Origin: Fallopia convolvulus
Lineage: Eukaryota > Streptophyta > Magnoliopsida > Caryophyllales > Polygonaceae
DNA: 64,000 bases
Direction of reading: 5' to 3'
Assembly (NCBI GenBank): GCA_964016875.1
Contig: OZ024724.1
Span: forward strand, 49,106,438-49,170,437
A program made the position numbers and the translations under genes. Positions 23,700 to 35,267 of the stretch are shown in pieces. Position 1 is the first letter of the stretch; every line of letters starts with the position of its first letter. The notes under the pieces are model-generated. The model was not told where the DNA came from. It did no database searches and saw only the letters and a list, made by a program, of their open reading frames with translations.

Positions 23700-24628
23700 C
23701 ATAGTTATAGTCACAAACTTAGAATCCAACTTAGCTGCATGTTTATTTTCGTGACAATTTCCCCAAAAATTTAGAACCAAATTTAGTTTCGTAATATATT
23801 CGCGTCAATATAGCTCCAATTATAGCCACAACTCATGTTTTCATGGCTATGTTGCCACAAACATAGAATCGAACTTAGCTGCATGATTATTTCGTGACAA
23901 ATTTCCCATAAATTTAGAACCGATTTTAGCTTCGTAATATATTCGCGCCAATACAGCTGCAAGTATAGCCACAATCAACATTTTCATGGCTATATTACCA
24001 CAAACTTAGAATCGAACATAGCTGCATGATTATTTCACGACAAATTGCCCAAAAATTTAGAACCGAATTTAGCTTCGTAATATATTCGCGTCAATATAGC
24101 TCCAAGTATAGCAACAACACTTATTTTCATGGCTATATTGCCACAAACTTAGGTTCAAACTTAGATTCATGATTATTTCGTGACAAATTGCCCAAAAATT
24201 TAGAACCAATTTTAGCTTCATCATATATTCGCGTTAATATAGCTTCAAATTTAGCCACAACATATATCTTCATGGCTATATGGCCACAAACTTAGAATCG
24301 AACTTAGCTTCATGGTTATTTCGCGACAAATTGCCCATAAATTTATAACCGATTGTAGCTTCGTAATATATTTGCGACAATATGGTCACAACTATAGCCG
24401 CATCCCATATTTTCATGGTTATATGACCACAAAATTAGAATCAAACTTAGCTGTATCTTTATTTCGCGACAATATTCCTCCAAATGTAGCCCCAACCGTG
24501 AATTTCATGGGTAAACAGCCAGAAAATTTGAGATTTGTGGGGGATGTTGTGGCCGTTACACACAAACTTAACCACACCCAAATTTCCTGGCTATATTTTC
24601 CTGGCCATACACGCGTTTTCTAGTAGTG
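23700..24628. repeat. 143-bp subterminal tandem array of the CACTA element
   Basis: The word CACAAA at the start of each unit falls at 23713, 23856, 23999, 24142, 24285 and 24428: a constant 143-bp period over six units, with a shorter last unit to 24561. Each unit contains AGAATCGAACTTAGCTGCAT, a TTTAGAACCGATTTTAGC segment, TATATTCGCG, ATAGC-CACAAC and TTCATGGCTATA. The array ends at the terminal inverted repeat (24600-24628). By analogy with En/Spm these are binding sites for the element's own subterminal-binding protein. Confidence 0.92.
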
Positions 24629-24824
24629 TTAAGCCCATTAACACACCTAATAGAACAAACAGACTTCACCTACAGTGTGAAAGAACACCACGATGCTACA
24701 GCATATCAGAAAACTGAATGCCACAGGAGACAAGATAAAAGACAAACAACAGTCACCCACAAAATAGAAATAAGTCGGACTAAGATTACATATAATTTAT
24801 TGATGAGCTTTAGATAATTTTCAG

Positions 24825-25169
24825 TCATACGGAGCTTGTTTTAGACAGATTCTTCCCAAATAGACCTGCGCAGATGGGGCAGTTTGGCTCACGAGGAATC
24901 CACTTGTCCATGCACTGCGAGTGGAAAAGGTGCTTGCAGTTCAGCAACTTCACCAATTCTCCTGCAATGAGTTGATCGAGGCAGATGGGGCAATCAACAG
25001 GGACATCACCCTCATTTACACAAGTGGGAAGCCTAACAAGGTTTGCCACATTCCTGCTCCTTCTCCACATGTAGATGAACCAATAGCCCAAAACGCACAT
25101 GACAACGATGCATATGGCTACCATTAAAGCAATGAAGAGTGGAACTCCCCTATAAGAAATCAAATTCAT
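24825..25169 (-). CDS. Small membrane-anchored RING-H2 protein, copy 1
   Basis: 114 residues, ATG at 25169 and TGA at 24825. One hydrophobic helix (about residues 8-33) is followed by YMWRRSRN. The RING-H2 is complete: CPIC, 14 residues, C-K-H-L-F-H-S-Q-C, 10 residues, CPIC (C-x2-C-x14-C-x-H-x2-H-x2-C-x10-C-x2-C), with Trp after the sixth ligand as in ATL-type ubiquitin ligases. It is shorter than most ATL proteins and lacks a clear GLD motif. The role (recruiting E2 enzymes at a membrane) is by family. It starts 200 bp beyond the CACTA end and was duplicated with it. Upstream exons cannot be excluded. Confidence 0.75.
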   Translation of the reverse strand: MNLISYRGVPLFIALMVAICIVVMCVLGYWFIYMWRRSRNVANLVRLPTCVNEGDVPVDCPICLDQLIAGELVKLLNCKHLFHSQCMDKWIPREPNCPICAGLFGKNLSKTSSV

Positions 25170-25419
25170 GTAATGTCTTTGGAGTTACAGGAGGTTGTAA
25201 GAAATCAAATGCATTTATAACTTATTCGATGTAATCCACTTACCCCTCCAGTTTTGAAAAGAAAAAAGACATGAAGAGCAGACGATCGAGCATAGGGCCT
25301 CGTTTTTTTTTGGTGGAAGAGGCATGTAAATATGGTTTCTTCGTCGAAGCATATACAGATGATATATATATTGTTGCACCAGCAAAAGCAAATTAAAGGG
25401 AAGAGTGAGTGGTCTCAAA

Positions 25420-26350
25420 AAACAGGCAACTCAGATCGTGATTTATAGTCGCAATGATTCATTCATCCTCATCATCCTAATTAATAAGTGACTCTTTCAT
25501 TAAGCTTTAATTTCAGACACTCTATCTTATTGTGTAGTGATTATTCACTCGATCAACATCATCCAAGCTAATTAATAAGGGACTCTTACACGGATGGGAT
25601 CATCTTAATTGATTTTTGAGGTAGACACCGTAGACTTCATAATACGTAAGAAGTTGTAAATTTTAATTTGTAAATTGCATTGAAATTTTGTAACCGGAGA
25701 TCTAAGTGGAAGCAACTTCATAGTTGTGAAGTTAGTTTGTTATACGCCCACTAAATTAATATTTGGCTTAACCATTTCATGATTTGTTGGATTTGATCGT
25801 CTTGTAATTAAGCTTATTTCTCTTTTGCTTGTCTTTAGTTTTTATATTTTTACTTTCTTATCGATTTGTCCAGATGTCGATTATTTCAACTTTCAAAAAT
25901 TACATGACAACCTTGTATATCGAACTCTTTCCTTATTATAAAAAGTTAAAATTAATTTACAAACGAAGAGACATGACCACGCCTTTTATTTATATAAATA
26001 TCATCAAATCAATGTGTCACGATTCTTGAATGCCTTGTTGAAATAGGAAGTCGAAATAACCATACACAATAGCTCATATTTTGGGGCAAAAACAAAGCCG
26101 CCAAATGAGCAACGAAATTACCAAATCAATAAACATGTTTAAAAAAAAAACTCGACCAGAAAAACAAACATGTCAAAATATTAATAATATGTATTTTCTC
26201 TTTATTATTTCTAAATATCTTCCTAGGATATTCTTGTTAGAAGTTAATACTTTATTTTAGCTTTATAGCTAGATAAGATTATATTTTATTAGGGTTTACT
26301 TTGTAAAAGTACTCCATTTACTCAATATTAGAATTACCTCCATTTACACA
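25420..26350. other. Duplicated intergenic DNA of unit 1
   Basis: AT-rich, no gene seen. Aligns with about 35520-36470 in unit 2 with scattered substitutions and two indels: unit 1 has extra sequence near 26200-26260 and lacks about 100 bp present at about 36370-36460. Confidence 0.6.
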
Positions 26351-26352
26351 AA

Positions 26353-26528
26353 ATGACCTCGCTAGCAACCCCAATCCCGAATCCATTCGAACTTGAGAAC
26401 CTTGCGTGGTCCATTCAAACAAAACTGATCTTTATTGGTTGTAGCCTATTCGGATACATTGACGACACCATTCCGTCTCCGCTAGAAACAGTCACACAAG
26501 ACACTGCTCAAGTTGCCAACAAGGCGTT
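26353..26528 (+). pseudogene. Copia-type gag N-terminal fragment, unit 1 copy, cut by an LTR
   Basis: MTSLATPIPNPFELENLAW, then FGYIDDTIPSP and VANKAF: the start of a copia-type gag (UBN2-like). The frame stops where the inserted LTR begins at 26529. The unit 2 copy (36471-36818) continues further. Confidence 0.65.
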
Positions 26529-28170
26529 TGATGAGGTATTTTTCAGTCGTTTACCTATCAAAGAATCCTAACTTAACCAATCTGAGTAGAATGGTAAACA
26601 AGGGTCGATCCCACAGAGACTCGTGTATGAATGTTATTACTTAAGTGCCAAGTAACTAATATGGGGGGGTTTTGGAATTATTAATCTAACCTAATATGCA
26701 ATAATAAAACTAACTATGAATGCAAAAGTTGATTGTAAATATATATGAGAGAAATATGTTCAACTAGTTAAATCCATCATAGATATGCTTATTGATCATT
26801 GATTATCTTGATTCTCAATTCCCTTGAATAATCTATTGTGGATTATACTCCTACTAAGGATTATGACCCAAACTTCATAAATAGTTGTAAGAACTAACAG
26901 TCTAAACAACCCTAATCATTTAACAACCTAAAATAACGTCTAGATTCAATTAAGCGACAGCTTTACGAGTCAAGTTATCAATAGAAACAAACACTTAGAG
27001 CAAACAGACATCTAAGTTATTTGTGGATTTATTCCCTTCTACAATTGAATAGCCCGAACGGGTCTAAACAATTATAGATGCTACTTTATCTAATCAACCC
27101 CGAACGGGCATTAATCATATTAGTTGTAAATTAACCTAGAAATTCTATTAGGTGATCAATCTAACAAAACCCTAGAATAATTCTGATTCAATTAAAGCAC
27201 AGGGAATAAAACCTATTCAAGTTGATGAGAATCAATCAAACCTCACAATATTATGCAATCTATGATTTCAATAACTAGTTAAACACAAAAGAATTAGCAA
27301 TGCATAATTGAATTAAAATCAAACTTACAAGAGGTTCAAAGATTGCTCCTTTGAGAAAACTCTCTCCAAAGAAACCCTAGCCTCCAAAAGTATGACAAAA
27401 GTTTTCTAAAAATAAACTAACATAAAGTATTTATATGTCTCTAAAAATATCCCTCAAACTATATCTTAAACACATATACTCGAAAATCATAAGCCCATAA
27501 GATCAACACCAAAGCCCAAAAACCAAATCTCGGCCCAAGTCCATCGTCCGTGAGAAACGCCAGATTGCGCGGCTTGGCACCATATTGCGCGGCCGAGCAA
27601 TTGTCATCCCGCGCAATCATCCCTCAGATGGGATTGCTCGGGATAGCATCTGAATTGCGCGGCCGAGCAATTGTCATCCCGCGCAATTACTCTCGGTTCA
27701 GCATTCAGGTGACACTTCAGAGGCTGTTTTGACCCACTTAGAGTTGGAATTTGGACTCGGAGTAAACACATGAATTGTAGCTCTTTGAATTAGCTTTCCA
27801 TTGATACGAAATTGAGCCTCATCCGAGAACTATAGCTCCAAAACCAAGCATTGCAAGATAGAGGTGTCGAAACAAGAACTCCAATGCGTAGCCCGGGTTT
27901 AAGCGTTCTTTTCACACAAGCTCTTGGGCGTTAACTCTTCTAATCTTCACTTGTATCACTATAAGCTTCATCAAACTCCACCACAATCATCTAAGATCCA
28001 TCCCGTCCATGCTTGTTTACCTAAAGATCTGCAAAACCGAACAAAACAAGCGCAACTACCCGAAAACACAAGATCCTAGAAACTAAGCTAAAACCAACTA
28101 AAACTAACTAAAACTTATGCAAAATAAACATAAATATGCATCCTAAACACTACCTAAATGCAAGCTATCA
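26529..28170 (-). repeat. Ty3/gypsy (Tat/Ogre-like) LTR, minus orientation
   Basis: TG at 26529 and CA at 28170 give a 1,642-bp LTR candidate. Just outside its 5' end on the minus strand is GGGGGAATT (28171-28179), a polypurine tract, preceded by TTGAGGACAAGCAAAGG, a sequence typical of the region before the 3' LTR of plant Tat-lineage elements. The LTR starts exactly where the gag fragment is cut, after GCGTT (26524-26528). No matching GCGTT follows on the other side, so no target duplication can be shown. Confidence 0.55.
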
Positions 28171-29828
28171 AATTCCCCCATGCTTAACCTTTGCTTGTCC
28201 TCAAGCAAGACATAAATCCAAATCACACCATAGAAATGCAATCTTACATCCATCTCAAGTCAAACAAGCATTTCACATATAATTAAAAACTCAACCAAGA
28301 CTTCTCAACATGCATTATGACTAGCAAAAAGTAAAGACCATTCATTCATTCTAGACCTCACCAAGGAAATTGTGTTTGCACTCAACTCTCAAGTGTATAA
28401 AGGACGTGTTTCACTCAAAAATCACCCATGAAAACTAGACTACCATATGCTTGCATCAGAGTTCTAAATCTCCACCGATGGGGATCAAATACATAACAAA
28501 AATCATGAGGTCTTTTTTCCGGCTTGTAATGGGGCCAAGATAAAGAGAAATTAGGAAGGGATCATATTTGGCTTGTGGTGCTAAATCCGAGATAAAGAAC
28601 TAATCCCAAACCCAACTCAACACTTTCTTCTCAACTTCTTCCAAACTTCTCTTTCTCAACACCTAACATTTACATTAAAGCACTTTTCTTGTTTTTTTTT
28701 CTTTCTTTTGCCTCTTTTCAACTCTTTCTTTACTACTAATGAAGACTACTAACATTTAAGCTCATTTTTTTCTTTTGCTTTGCAACAGATTTTTTTCATC
28801 TTCATTTTTTTTCACTTTGAACCCAAGAGTTTTATTTCCTCTCTTTCCACCGTTTCATCCAACTCCCCCATACTTATACATAACTCACACAAAACAAAAA
28901 CACAACCTAAAGTCCTAAATCCCGGATCCTGGGTCAAGCTTATTAGGCTATGGATCATTTTGTGGAGCTAACAAAAATAGGCTTCAAGCTCAAAAGAAAT
29001 GGGGTGTCAAGAACATGGATCTTGTAAGATAGGAAGGGAAATAATAGGCTTATAAAGATACATTGCCTCAATCACTTTAATGTCATGCATTTAATCATAT
29101 AAGCAGCCTCGAAATAGAGTATTAACGCAAGTTCTAGAGCTAGATAATCATGGTGATACACTCAAGAATGTAAATAACAAATATATCATGAAAGGCAAAA
29201 AATAATAAACCTCACAAGGCTAATATTTTCTTTTGTCTAGAACTTCAGAATGAATCAAATACTCAAGCTAAATGCATGCTCCATCCTATAATCAAGTCAT
29301 TTAATCAATGATCATGCTTATATCATATCAACTTCAGTAAATCATGCAAATCATGGGTTAGAATTCATACTTAATTTAGAAAAACAAGAGGAATCAAACA
29401 ATGGGGAAATAAGAACCTAAATGCAATATTTCTGTATTTTGTTTCAATTTTCTGATTTTTTTTTTCATTATTCAAAATTTTAATCAATGCATGCAAAATT
29501 TTTAAATATGACCTAAACTAATGCAACTATATGCAATGCAAACAAGTAAGTCCCTTCCCCCATGCTTAAAACATACTTTGTCCCCAAAGTATAGTAAGAA
29601 GTAAAGAGAAGATAAATACTCACAAAAACTCTAGTGATCCGGGTAAGATGGCGGGAAATCCGACGGTGGTGGTGGTGGCTTCTTCGGGTTATCAATCTTC
29701 CGACCTAGGATATCTAACACACACCAAAAACGACCTAAAAAGCAAAAGATTATAAATGAAAAACAAAACTACTCTAAACCTTGGGTTTCCTCCCAAGAAG
29801 CGCTTGTTTAATGTCATTAGCTTGACCC
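28171..29828 (-). mobile_element. Non-coding spacer of the same Ty3/gypsy element
   Basis: The minus strand reads from GTCAAGCTAATGACATTAAA and CGCTTCTTGGGAGG near 29828-29785 (the sequence usually found just after the polyprotein gene in Tat/Athila elements) down to the polypurine tract. No polyprotein coding sequence remains, so this is a 3' fragment or a large non-autonomous derivative. Confidence 0.5.
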
Positions 29829-30098
29829 TTAGCATAAATTGACAAGATTAGACATTGTCAATGCCCTTAGCAACCTGTCAAATCCCTGTGCACACATCTC
29901 AGAAAAACATAAGTAACACCATGATAAATTAAAGATGCATAATATAACTTTCAAAGATCGTTTTAACTTATCAAACATGTGTGCCCAGTTGGCATGATAT
30001 GGCATTTGTTCAAATAAATTCAGCACAAGTGGTGGCTTTAGAAAATACTTACAGTATGAATCAAAGTACTTTTCAGCAATACCACTTTTATCCAGCAT
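29829..30098 (-). other. Unidentified exon-like fragment, unit 1 only
   Basis: An 89-residue minus-strand frame from ATG at 30098 (MLDKSGIAEKYFDSYCKYF, then LFEQMPYHANWAHMFDKLKR). Composition is protein-like in the first 50 residues, less so afterwards. It is not in unit 2 and sits between the gypsy spacer and resumed duplicated DNA. I do not recognise the family; it may be a captured gene piece. Confidence 0.3.
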
Positions 30099-30277
30099 GT
30101 ACTTTATATATCACCACGTGACTTGTATACCATCATTTTGTGTAGCTACATATGCACTTGCCCCCGAAAGGCCAACTACTTTCCTAAGATCCGTTGATTA
30201 TTGTGTACTGACTGTCAACCATCGGCATGCAGTGGTTGACTACAATCTGGTAAGTAAATAAATGCAGTACATATAAT

Positions 30278-30614
30278 GCATCCCAATCCCAAAGAGATTC
30301 ATATCACTAGGATTTGAGGTGGAAGACAACTCCTCCAAAGGGGCGCATTGGCAAATGGTGACTCTCCATGTGCAGTCCACCAATAATAACTGTCAACAAA
30401 GTCTTTTCTAAACAGACGAACGCGGACATTATCTACATCTTCAAATCGCTCATTCTTACATTTTCAAACAAGGACATTTTATCTTATTCCCATCTATGAA
30501 ATGCTTTTGAGATTTTGCAAATTCAAGAAATCTCTGAACACCATCAACAAATTCGCTATTGTAACCACCACCATCAGGAAGCCATCTATCATACATCCAA
30601 TCACGATTCTCCAT
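30278..30614 (-). pseudogene. Truncated second copy of the TNP2 N-terminus
   Basis: ATG at 30614 (MENRDWMYDRWLPDGGGY). Matches the transposase-associated domain of the TNP2 gene at 20400, breaks after CPCLKM because of an extra T near 30468, and ends at the duplication junction. It never had the catalytic region. Confidence 0.9.
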
Positions 30615-32283
30615 CGATAATTTTGTAAAATTGTCCAAACAAACTTAAGTTAATATTAACAAAAAAAGCAAAACCCACCAATATATACTAAATATCCTAA
30701 ATCTAAAACTTGTAACACTAAAACCTCTTTGCAACTAACTAACCTGATCCAAGTCAGATGTGCTCCTCTTAATCTTCTTCAAAATGTGTAGAGTATTATC
30801 TTCAAGATTTGAGTTTGTATTTTTTTTGTGAGAGAATATTGTTGAGAGGGAGAATTTTGAGAGAGAATGAGAAACAAGTGGTGAGAATGAGGTTTATGAC
30901 GTATCATAGGCAATGGTAGTTGAGAATTGAATGAGGTTGGTACAAGGAGCATTTAGTGAAAATACAAGTTCAAATTAGCCAGGAAAATGGCAACAAAAAT
31001 GACCACGAATACATTTTGGGCTCACTAAAAAGGCCAGATCCAATTCGTCCCATATGCTTGGATTATATGTTAGGGGTTTCCCTCCCCAACCCTAACGAGC
31101 CACTCGAGTGGCCTTCATCTCCATCACTCTCCCAAATTTTAGGGTTTCAACTCCTCATTGTCGTTCTCCATCTCCATTTCCCTCTCCCTCACTAGCCGCC
31201 CGCCACGAGCGCCATCTCCCTCGCTCTCCATCTCTCTCGAGCAACAACTCCTTCAAACTACAAAGATCAAATGCCATCTCCCTCTCCTTCTCCCTCCCCC
31301 TCTCACTCGAGCGCCATCTCCCTCTCCCTCTCTCGAGCCACTTCTTCTTGCCTCTCTCTCGCTCTCGATCAATCGCCATTGGTTTCGCGTCTCTCCACCG
31401 GCTACACCGTTCACCAGATCGGCGCGCAACACCGTCCACCACACCGGCAATGCCTTCGACCAGATCGCCTCTCTCGCTTTCCTTTTTCTCCACTTTCTTC
31501 ATGCTGGTATGAAACTTTAATTGAAAATGAAATTTGATAGTATTATGTTACTTGGTTGAGCATTAAGAATCTGGATTTTGATTGCAAATTTGTAAGTATT
31601 AAGAATCTGGATTTTTTGTTGGAAATGAAAATGCTTGAAAATTAAGTTTTGATTGAAAATGCTCTTCTTCATACTGGTATGTGATGGATTATGATTGCAA
31701 ATTTGATAGTATTAAGAATCTGGATTTTTTGTTGGAAATGAAAATGCTTGAAAATTAAGTTTTGATTGAAAATGCTCTTCCTCACCATTTTTGTTGGTTA
31801 GGACTTGGGAGATGTATATGAATTTAGATTCCATTTGCTCGTGTTTTTGGTTTAAACAGTTGCTCTCCCTTCTTGTTTCTTTCTTCTACAACTAAGTGTA
31901 TTTTTCCCACACATTGGATGTACGTTGGTTGATGTATATGGAATTTGATTAATATTGGTTGATGTCATGAGTATACCAGTGCACCTTACTTCTCATCTCT
32001 CTAGGCCTTGGAAATTGTCAATGGCCTCTATGTTTGTTTTTGCATCTCAAACATTCTTTTCAATTGATGACAAGTAAAATGAAGTTAGTTTGATTGCTAT
32101 AATATGCTGGTTGAGGAGGATCATCTCTTTGTTCATGACATTTGTGTGTCAATTTTTTATATTTGGGTTTGGACAACTATTGTGATACATATTTTGACCA
32201 CTTTTCTTTCACCATTTTTCCACTCATGATTTTGTCAATTACGATTGATATTTTTCCATTTCTTTTCTTCACAGATTGTTGCA

Positions 32284-33393
32284 ATGCCAATGAACATGAA
32301 TCATGAACAAGAGATGATCTTGCTCAAAATTGTTTTAGAGCTTAGTCCTCCCCTTGATGACCCCCCCTAACTGGGTTGATGTCCACCAGCGATTCATGGC
32401 TGAGAATGGGTGTTTGTCCACGAGAATCACTGCGCAATCAAGGTATAACCACTATAATAGGCTTTGGAAGATATGGAGTCTTTTCCAACAAACGAAGGGG
32501 GGTCTCATATGGGATTCAAGTACCTGGAAAATTATTGGTCACGACGAGTGATGAGCGGGGAAATACAAAGTAAGTGCAAATTCACCTTTTAACTTAATAT
32601 AAACTGGTACTCTACGCCCTCCAAAATAATACCAAGTTTACACTTCTTCTTTTGGTACAAACTTTCATCTTATTTAGCAAAAGTAATGCAAGGTCATATT
32701 TAGCAAAATAATAAGATGCTTTCATTTTTTAAGGGTACGTGACTATATCATCTAGTTACGTGTATTCCTATTTCTTAGTTGATTATGGTTGGTATTTGTG
32801 GTTATTTAAGACTGGACTTGTAGAGGTAGAGAAGTTGTGGGCTTGTGACATCTTATTGCCAAGTAATGAATATTCTGCTAGAATGTATCCTAAACAAATT
32901 TATAGGTTCAACTAGTCATTGATGACTTCAAGTCTATTGAATCTAATGAATGATGTTTGTTTTCAAGGTCATAATTTTACCTTACTTATCATCTAGGGTT
33001 TACTTTGTCAAAAGTAATAGAAGAGATTTTAGTATTGGACATTTGCTTTCATTTTTTAAGGTTTACTTCGACTTGTGTTCCATGTTTTTTTTTTTTCATT
33101 TTTAGACTCTTAGTAGGTTTAATTTGTCTTGTGTTGGTGTTTTGTTATCATTTTTAACTTGTAAATATATTTTATGGTAGGAGTGCAAAGCTTATAAGTT
33201 TTTCAGGAAAAATGGCATGGGTCCTTATATGAGTACTCTTTTGAACAAAATCTTTTATCGTCGAACCATGGAAGATGAAGATGTGGAGCTTCACCTGTCT
33301 AGAGACGATGATGAGGACGTAGGCTGTACAAAACAAGAGGAAGAGGAAGAGGAAGAGGAAGAGGAAGAGGAAGAGGAAGAGGAAGACATTTAG
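32284..33393 (+). pseudogene. Myb/SANT-like gene, copy 2, broken differently from copy 1
   Basis: Exon 1 is 32284-32569, exon 2 is 33181-33393, with the same splice sites as copy 1. MPMNMNHEQEMILLKIVLEL ends in a frameshift at a seven-C tract (about 32362-32368). From NWVDVHQRFM the frame runs without a break through SRYNHYNRLWKIWSLFQQTK, GGLIWDSSTWK and IGHDE, then meets TGA where the family has Trp. The G tract is six here and keeps frame, unlike copy 1. The terminal GAGGAA array has eight units (33337-33384) against five. Confidence 0.75.
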
Positions 33394-33819
33394 AGGATTG
33401 TGTTGGTGTTAGTGATTTTAGACTTGTAGTTTGTTTGTATGCCTTACTTGGTTGTAGTAACATTAGAGGATTATGTTGCCCATTGAAATTGTGTTTGAAT
33501 CTTATTGTATTGAAGTCATTTGTTAGAATTGTGTTGAAGACATTGAAATTGTTTTAAGATTGTGTTGAAGAGTTAAGATTGTGTTGGACATTTTATACAT
33601 TTATATGGGCAACTTTGTATGTGAATTTTTAGGCCAATTTTTGTATGTGCATTGTTTGAGTTTTGTATGTGCATTTTAAGGCTAAGTTTGGCAATTTTTT
33701 TATGTACATTGTTGGGTTTTTTAAAATTCTTGTTGTTTATTGTCTTACGATTTCTGATAGAAATTGAGGATCCGAGCTACTAGGTCCTTGTGCAGTTGCT
33801 GTGTAATTTGGGGTCTTTA

Positions 33820-34726
33820 TCATAGTTATGGTCACAAACTTAGAATCCAACTTAGTTGCATGTTTATTTTCGTGACAATTTTCCCATAAATTTAGAACCA
33901 AATTTAGTTTCGTAATATATTCGCGTCAATATAGCTCCAATTATAGCCACAACTCATGTTTTCATGGCTATGTGGCCACAAACATAGAATCGAACTTAGC
34001 TGCATGAATATTTCGCGACAAATTTCCCGTAAATTTAGAACCGATTTTAGCTTCGTAATATGTTCGCGCCAATTTAGCTGCAAGTATAGCCACAATCAAC
34101 AAACTTAGAATCGAACTTAGCTGCATGATTATTTCGCGACAAATTGCCCAAAAATTTAGAACCAAATTTAGCTTCGTAATATATTCGCGTCAATATAGCT
34201 CCAAGTATAGCCACAACACTTATTTTCATGACTATACTGCAACAAACTTAGGATCGAACTTAGCTGCATGATTATTTCGTGATAAATTGCCCAAAAAATT
34301 AGAACCATTTTAGCGTCATCATAAATTCGCGTTAATATAGCTTCAAATTTAGCCACAACATATATCTTCATGGCTATATGGCCACAAACTTAGAAACGAA
34401 CTTAGCTTCATGGTTATTTCGCGACAAATTGCCCATAAATTTAGAACCGATTTTAGCTTTGTAATATATTTGCGACAATATGGCCACAATTATAGCCGCA
34501 ACCCATATTTTCATGGCTATATGACCAAAAAATTAAAATCAAACTTAGTTGTATGTTTATTGCGCGACAATATTCCTCCAAATATAGCCCCAACCGTGAA
34601 TTTCATGGGTAAACAGCCAGAAAATTTGAGATTTGTGGGGGATGTTGTGGTCGTTACACACAAACTTAACCACACCCAAATTTCCTGGCTATGTTTCCCT
34701 GGCCATACACGCGTTTTCTAGTAGTG
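33820..34726. repeat. CACTA subterminal array and terminus, copy 2
   Basis: Same units as 23700-24628, but one unit is shortened near 34097 where TTCATGGCTATATT-type sequence is missing. The terminus ends TAGTAGTG at 34726 and is followed by TTA (34727-34729), as in copy 1, because the flank was duplicated with it. There is no matching left end for this copy. Confidence 0.9.
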
Positions 34727-34907
34727 TTAAGCCCATTAACACACCTAATAGAAAAAACAGACTTCACCTACAGTGTGAGAGAACACCACGACGCTACAAC
34801 ATATCAGAAAACTGAATGCCACAGAAGACAAGATAAAAGACAAACAACAGTCACCCACAAAATAGAAATAAGCCGGACTAAGATTACAAATAATTTATTG
34901 ATGAGCT

Positions 34908-35267
34908 TTAGATAATTTTCAGTCTTACGGAGCTTGTTCTAGATAGATTCTGCCCAAATAGACCTACGCAGATGGGGCAGTTTGGCTCACGAAGAATCCA
35001 CTTGTCCATGCACTGCGAGTGGAAAAGTTGCTTGCAGTTCAGCAACTTCACCAATTCTCCTACAATGAGTTGATCGAGGCAGATGGGGCAATCAACAGGG
35101 GCATCACCCTCATATACACAAGTGGGAAGCCTAACAAGGTTTGCCACATTCCTGCTCCTTCTCCACATGTAGATGAACCAATAGCCCAAAACGCACATGA
35201 CAACGATGCATATGGCTACCATCCAAGCAATGAAGAGAGGAACTCCCCTGTAAGAAATCAAATTCAT
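34908..35267 (-). CDS. RING-H2 protein, copy 2, with a lost zinc ligand
   Basis: 119 residues, ATG at 35267. Matches copy 1 with nine substitutions in the shared 114 residues and a five-residue C-terminal extension (RLKII) from loss of the original stop. The key change is CKHLFH to CKQLFH: the first His of the RING-H2, a zinc ligand, is Gln. The membrane helix and the other seven ligands are kept. By family rules this should weaken or abolish E2 recruitment, so the copy is probably non-functional or dominant-negative if expressed. Confidence 0.7.
   Translation of the reverse strand: MNLISYRGVPLFIAWMVAICIVVMCVLGYWFIYMWRRSRNVANLVRLPTCVYEGDAPVDCPICLDQLIVGELVKLLNCKQLFHSQCMDKWILREPNCPICVGLFGQNLSRTSSVRLKII

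Larger units (their letters stand above)
10978..24628 (-). mobile_element. CACTA (En/Spm) DNA transposon, 13.65 kb, with 3-bp TTA target duplication
   Basis: The left end reads CACTGCTGGAAAATGCGT and the right end, reverse-complemented, reads CACTACTAGAAAACGCGT; 15 of these 18 bases match and similarity continues through GGCCAGG/AGCCAGG. TTA lies outside both ends (10975-10977 and 24629-24631), the 3-bp duplication typical of the superfamily. Inside are a TNP1-like gene and a TNP2 transposase gene, both read on the minus strand, a plus-strand Myb/SANT-like gene, and repeats rich in TTTGTGG/CCACAAA near both ends, including a 143-bp array at the right. Both transposase genes carry stops and frameshifts, so the copy is non-autonomous now. 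A second CACTA-type end at 15,299 shows it is composite. Confidence 0.92.
20061..30274. repeat. Tandem segmental duplication, unit 1
   Basis: Unit 1 starts inside the CACTA TNP2 gene (AATGCATCCC at 20061), runs through the CACTA right end (24628) into flanking DNA, and ends where unit 2 restarts at 30275. Blocks shared with unit 2, in the same order: TNP2 N-terminus, CT-rich leader, Myb/SANT-like gene, subterminal array, CACTA terminus with TTA, RING-H2 gene, copia gag fragment and B3-gene exon. A 3,568-bp segment (26529-30096) is present only in unit 1, where it replaces 209 bp found in unit 2 (36647-36855). Confidence 0.93.

Noticed and set aside
23700..24561. Regular spaced repeats resembling a CRISPR array
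   Set aside because: Unit is 143 bp, diverged, without spacer structure, and ends in a CACTA terminus in a plant genome.
10978..34726. Two independent CACTA insertions
   Set aside because: The second copy lacks a left end and shares its non-transposon flank with the first, which fits duplication of one insertion, not two transposition events.
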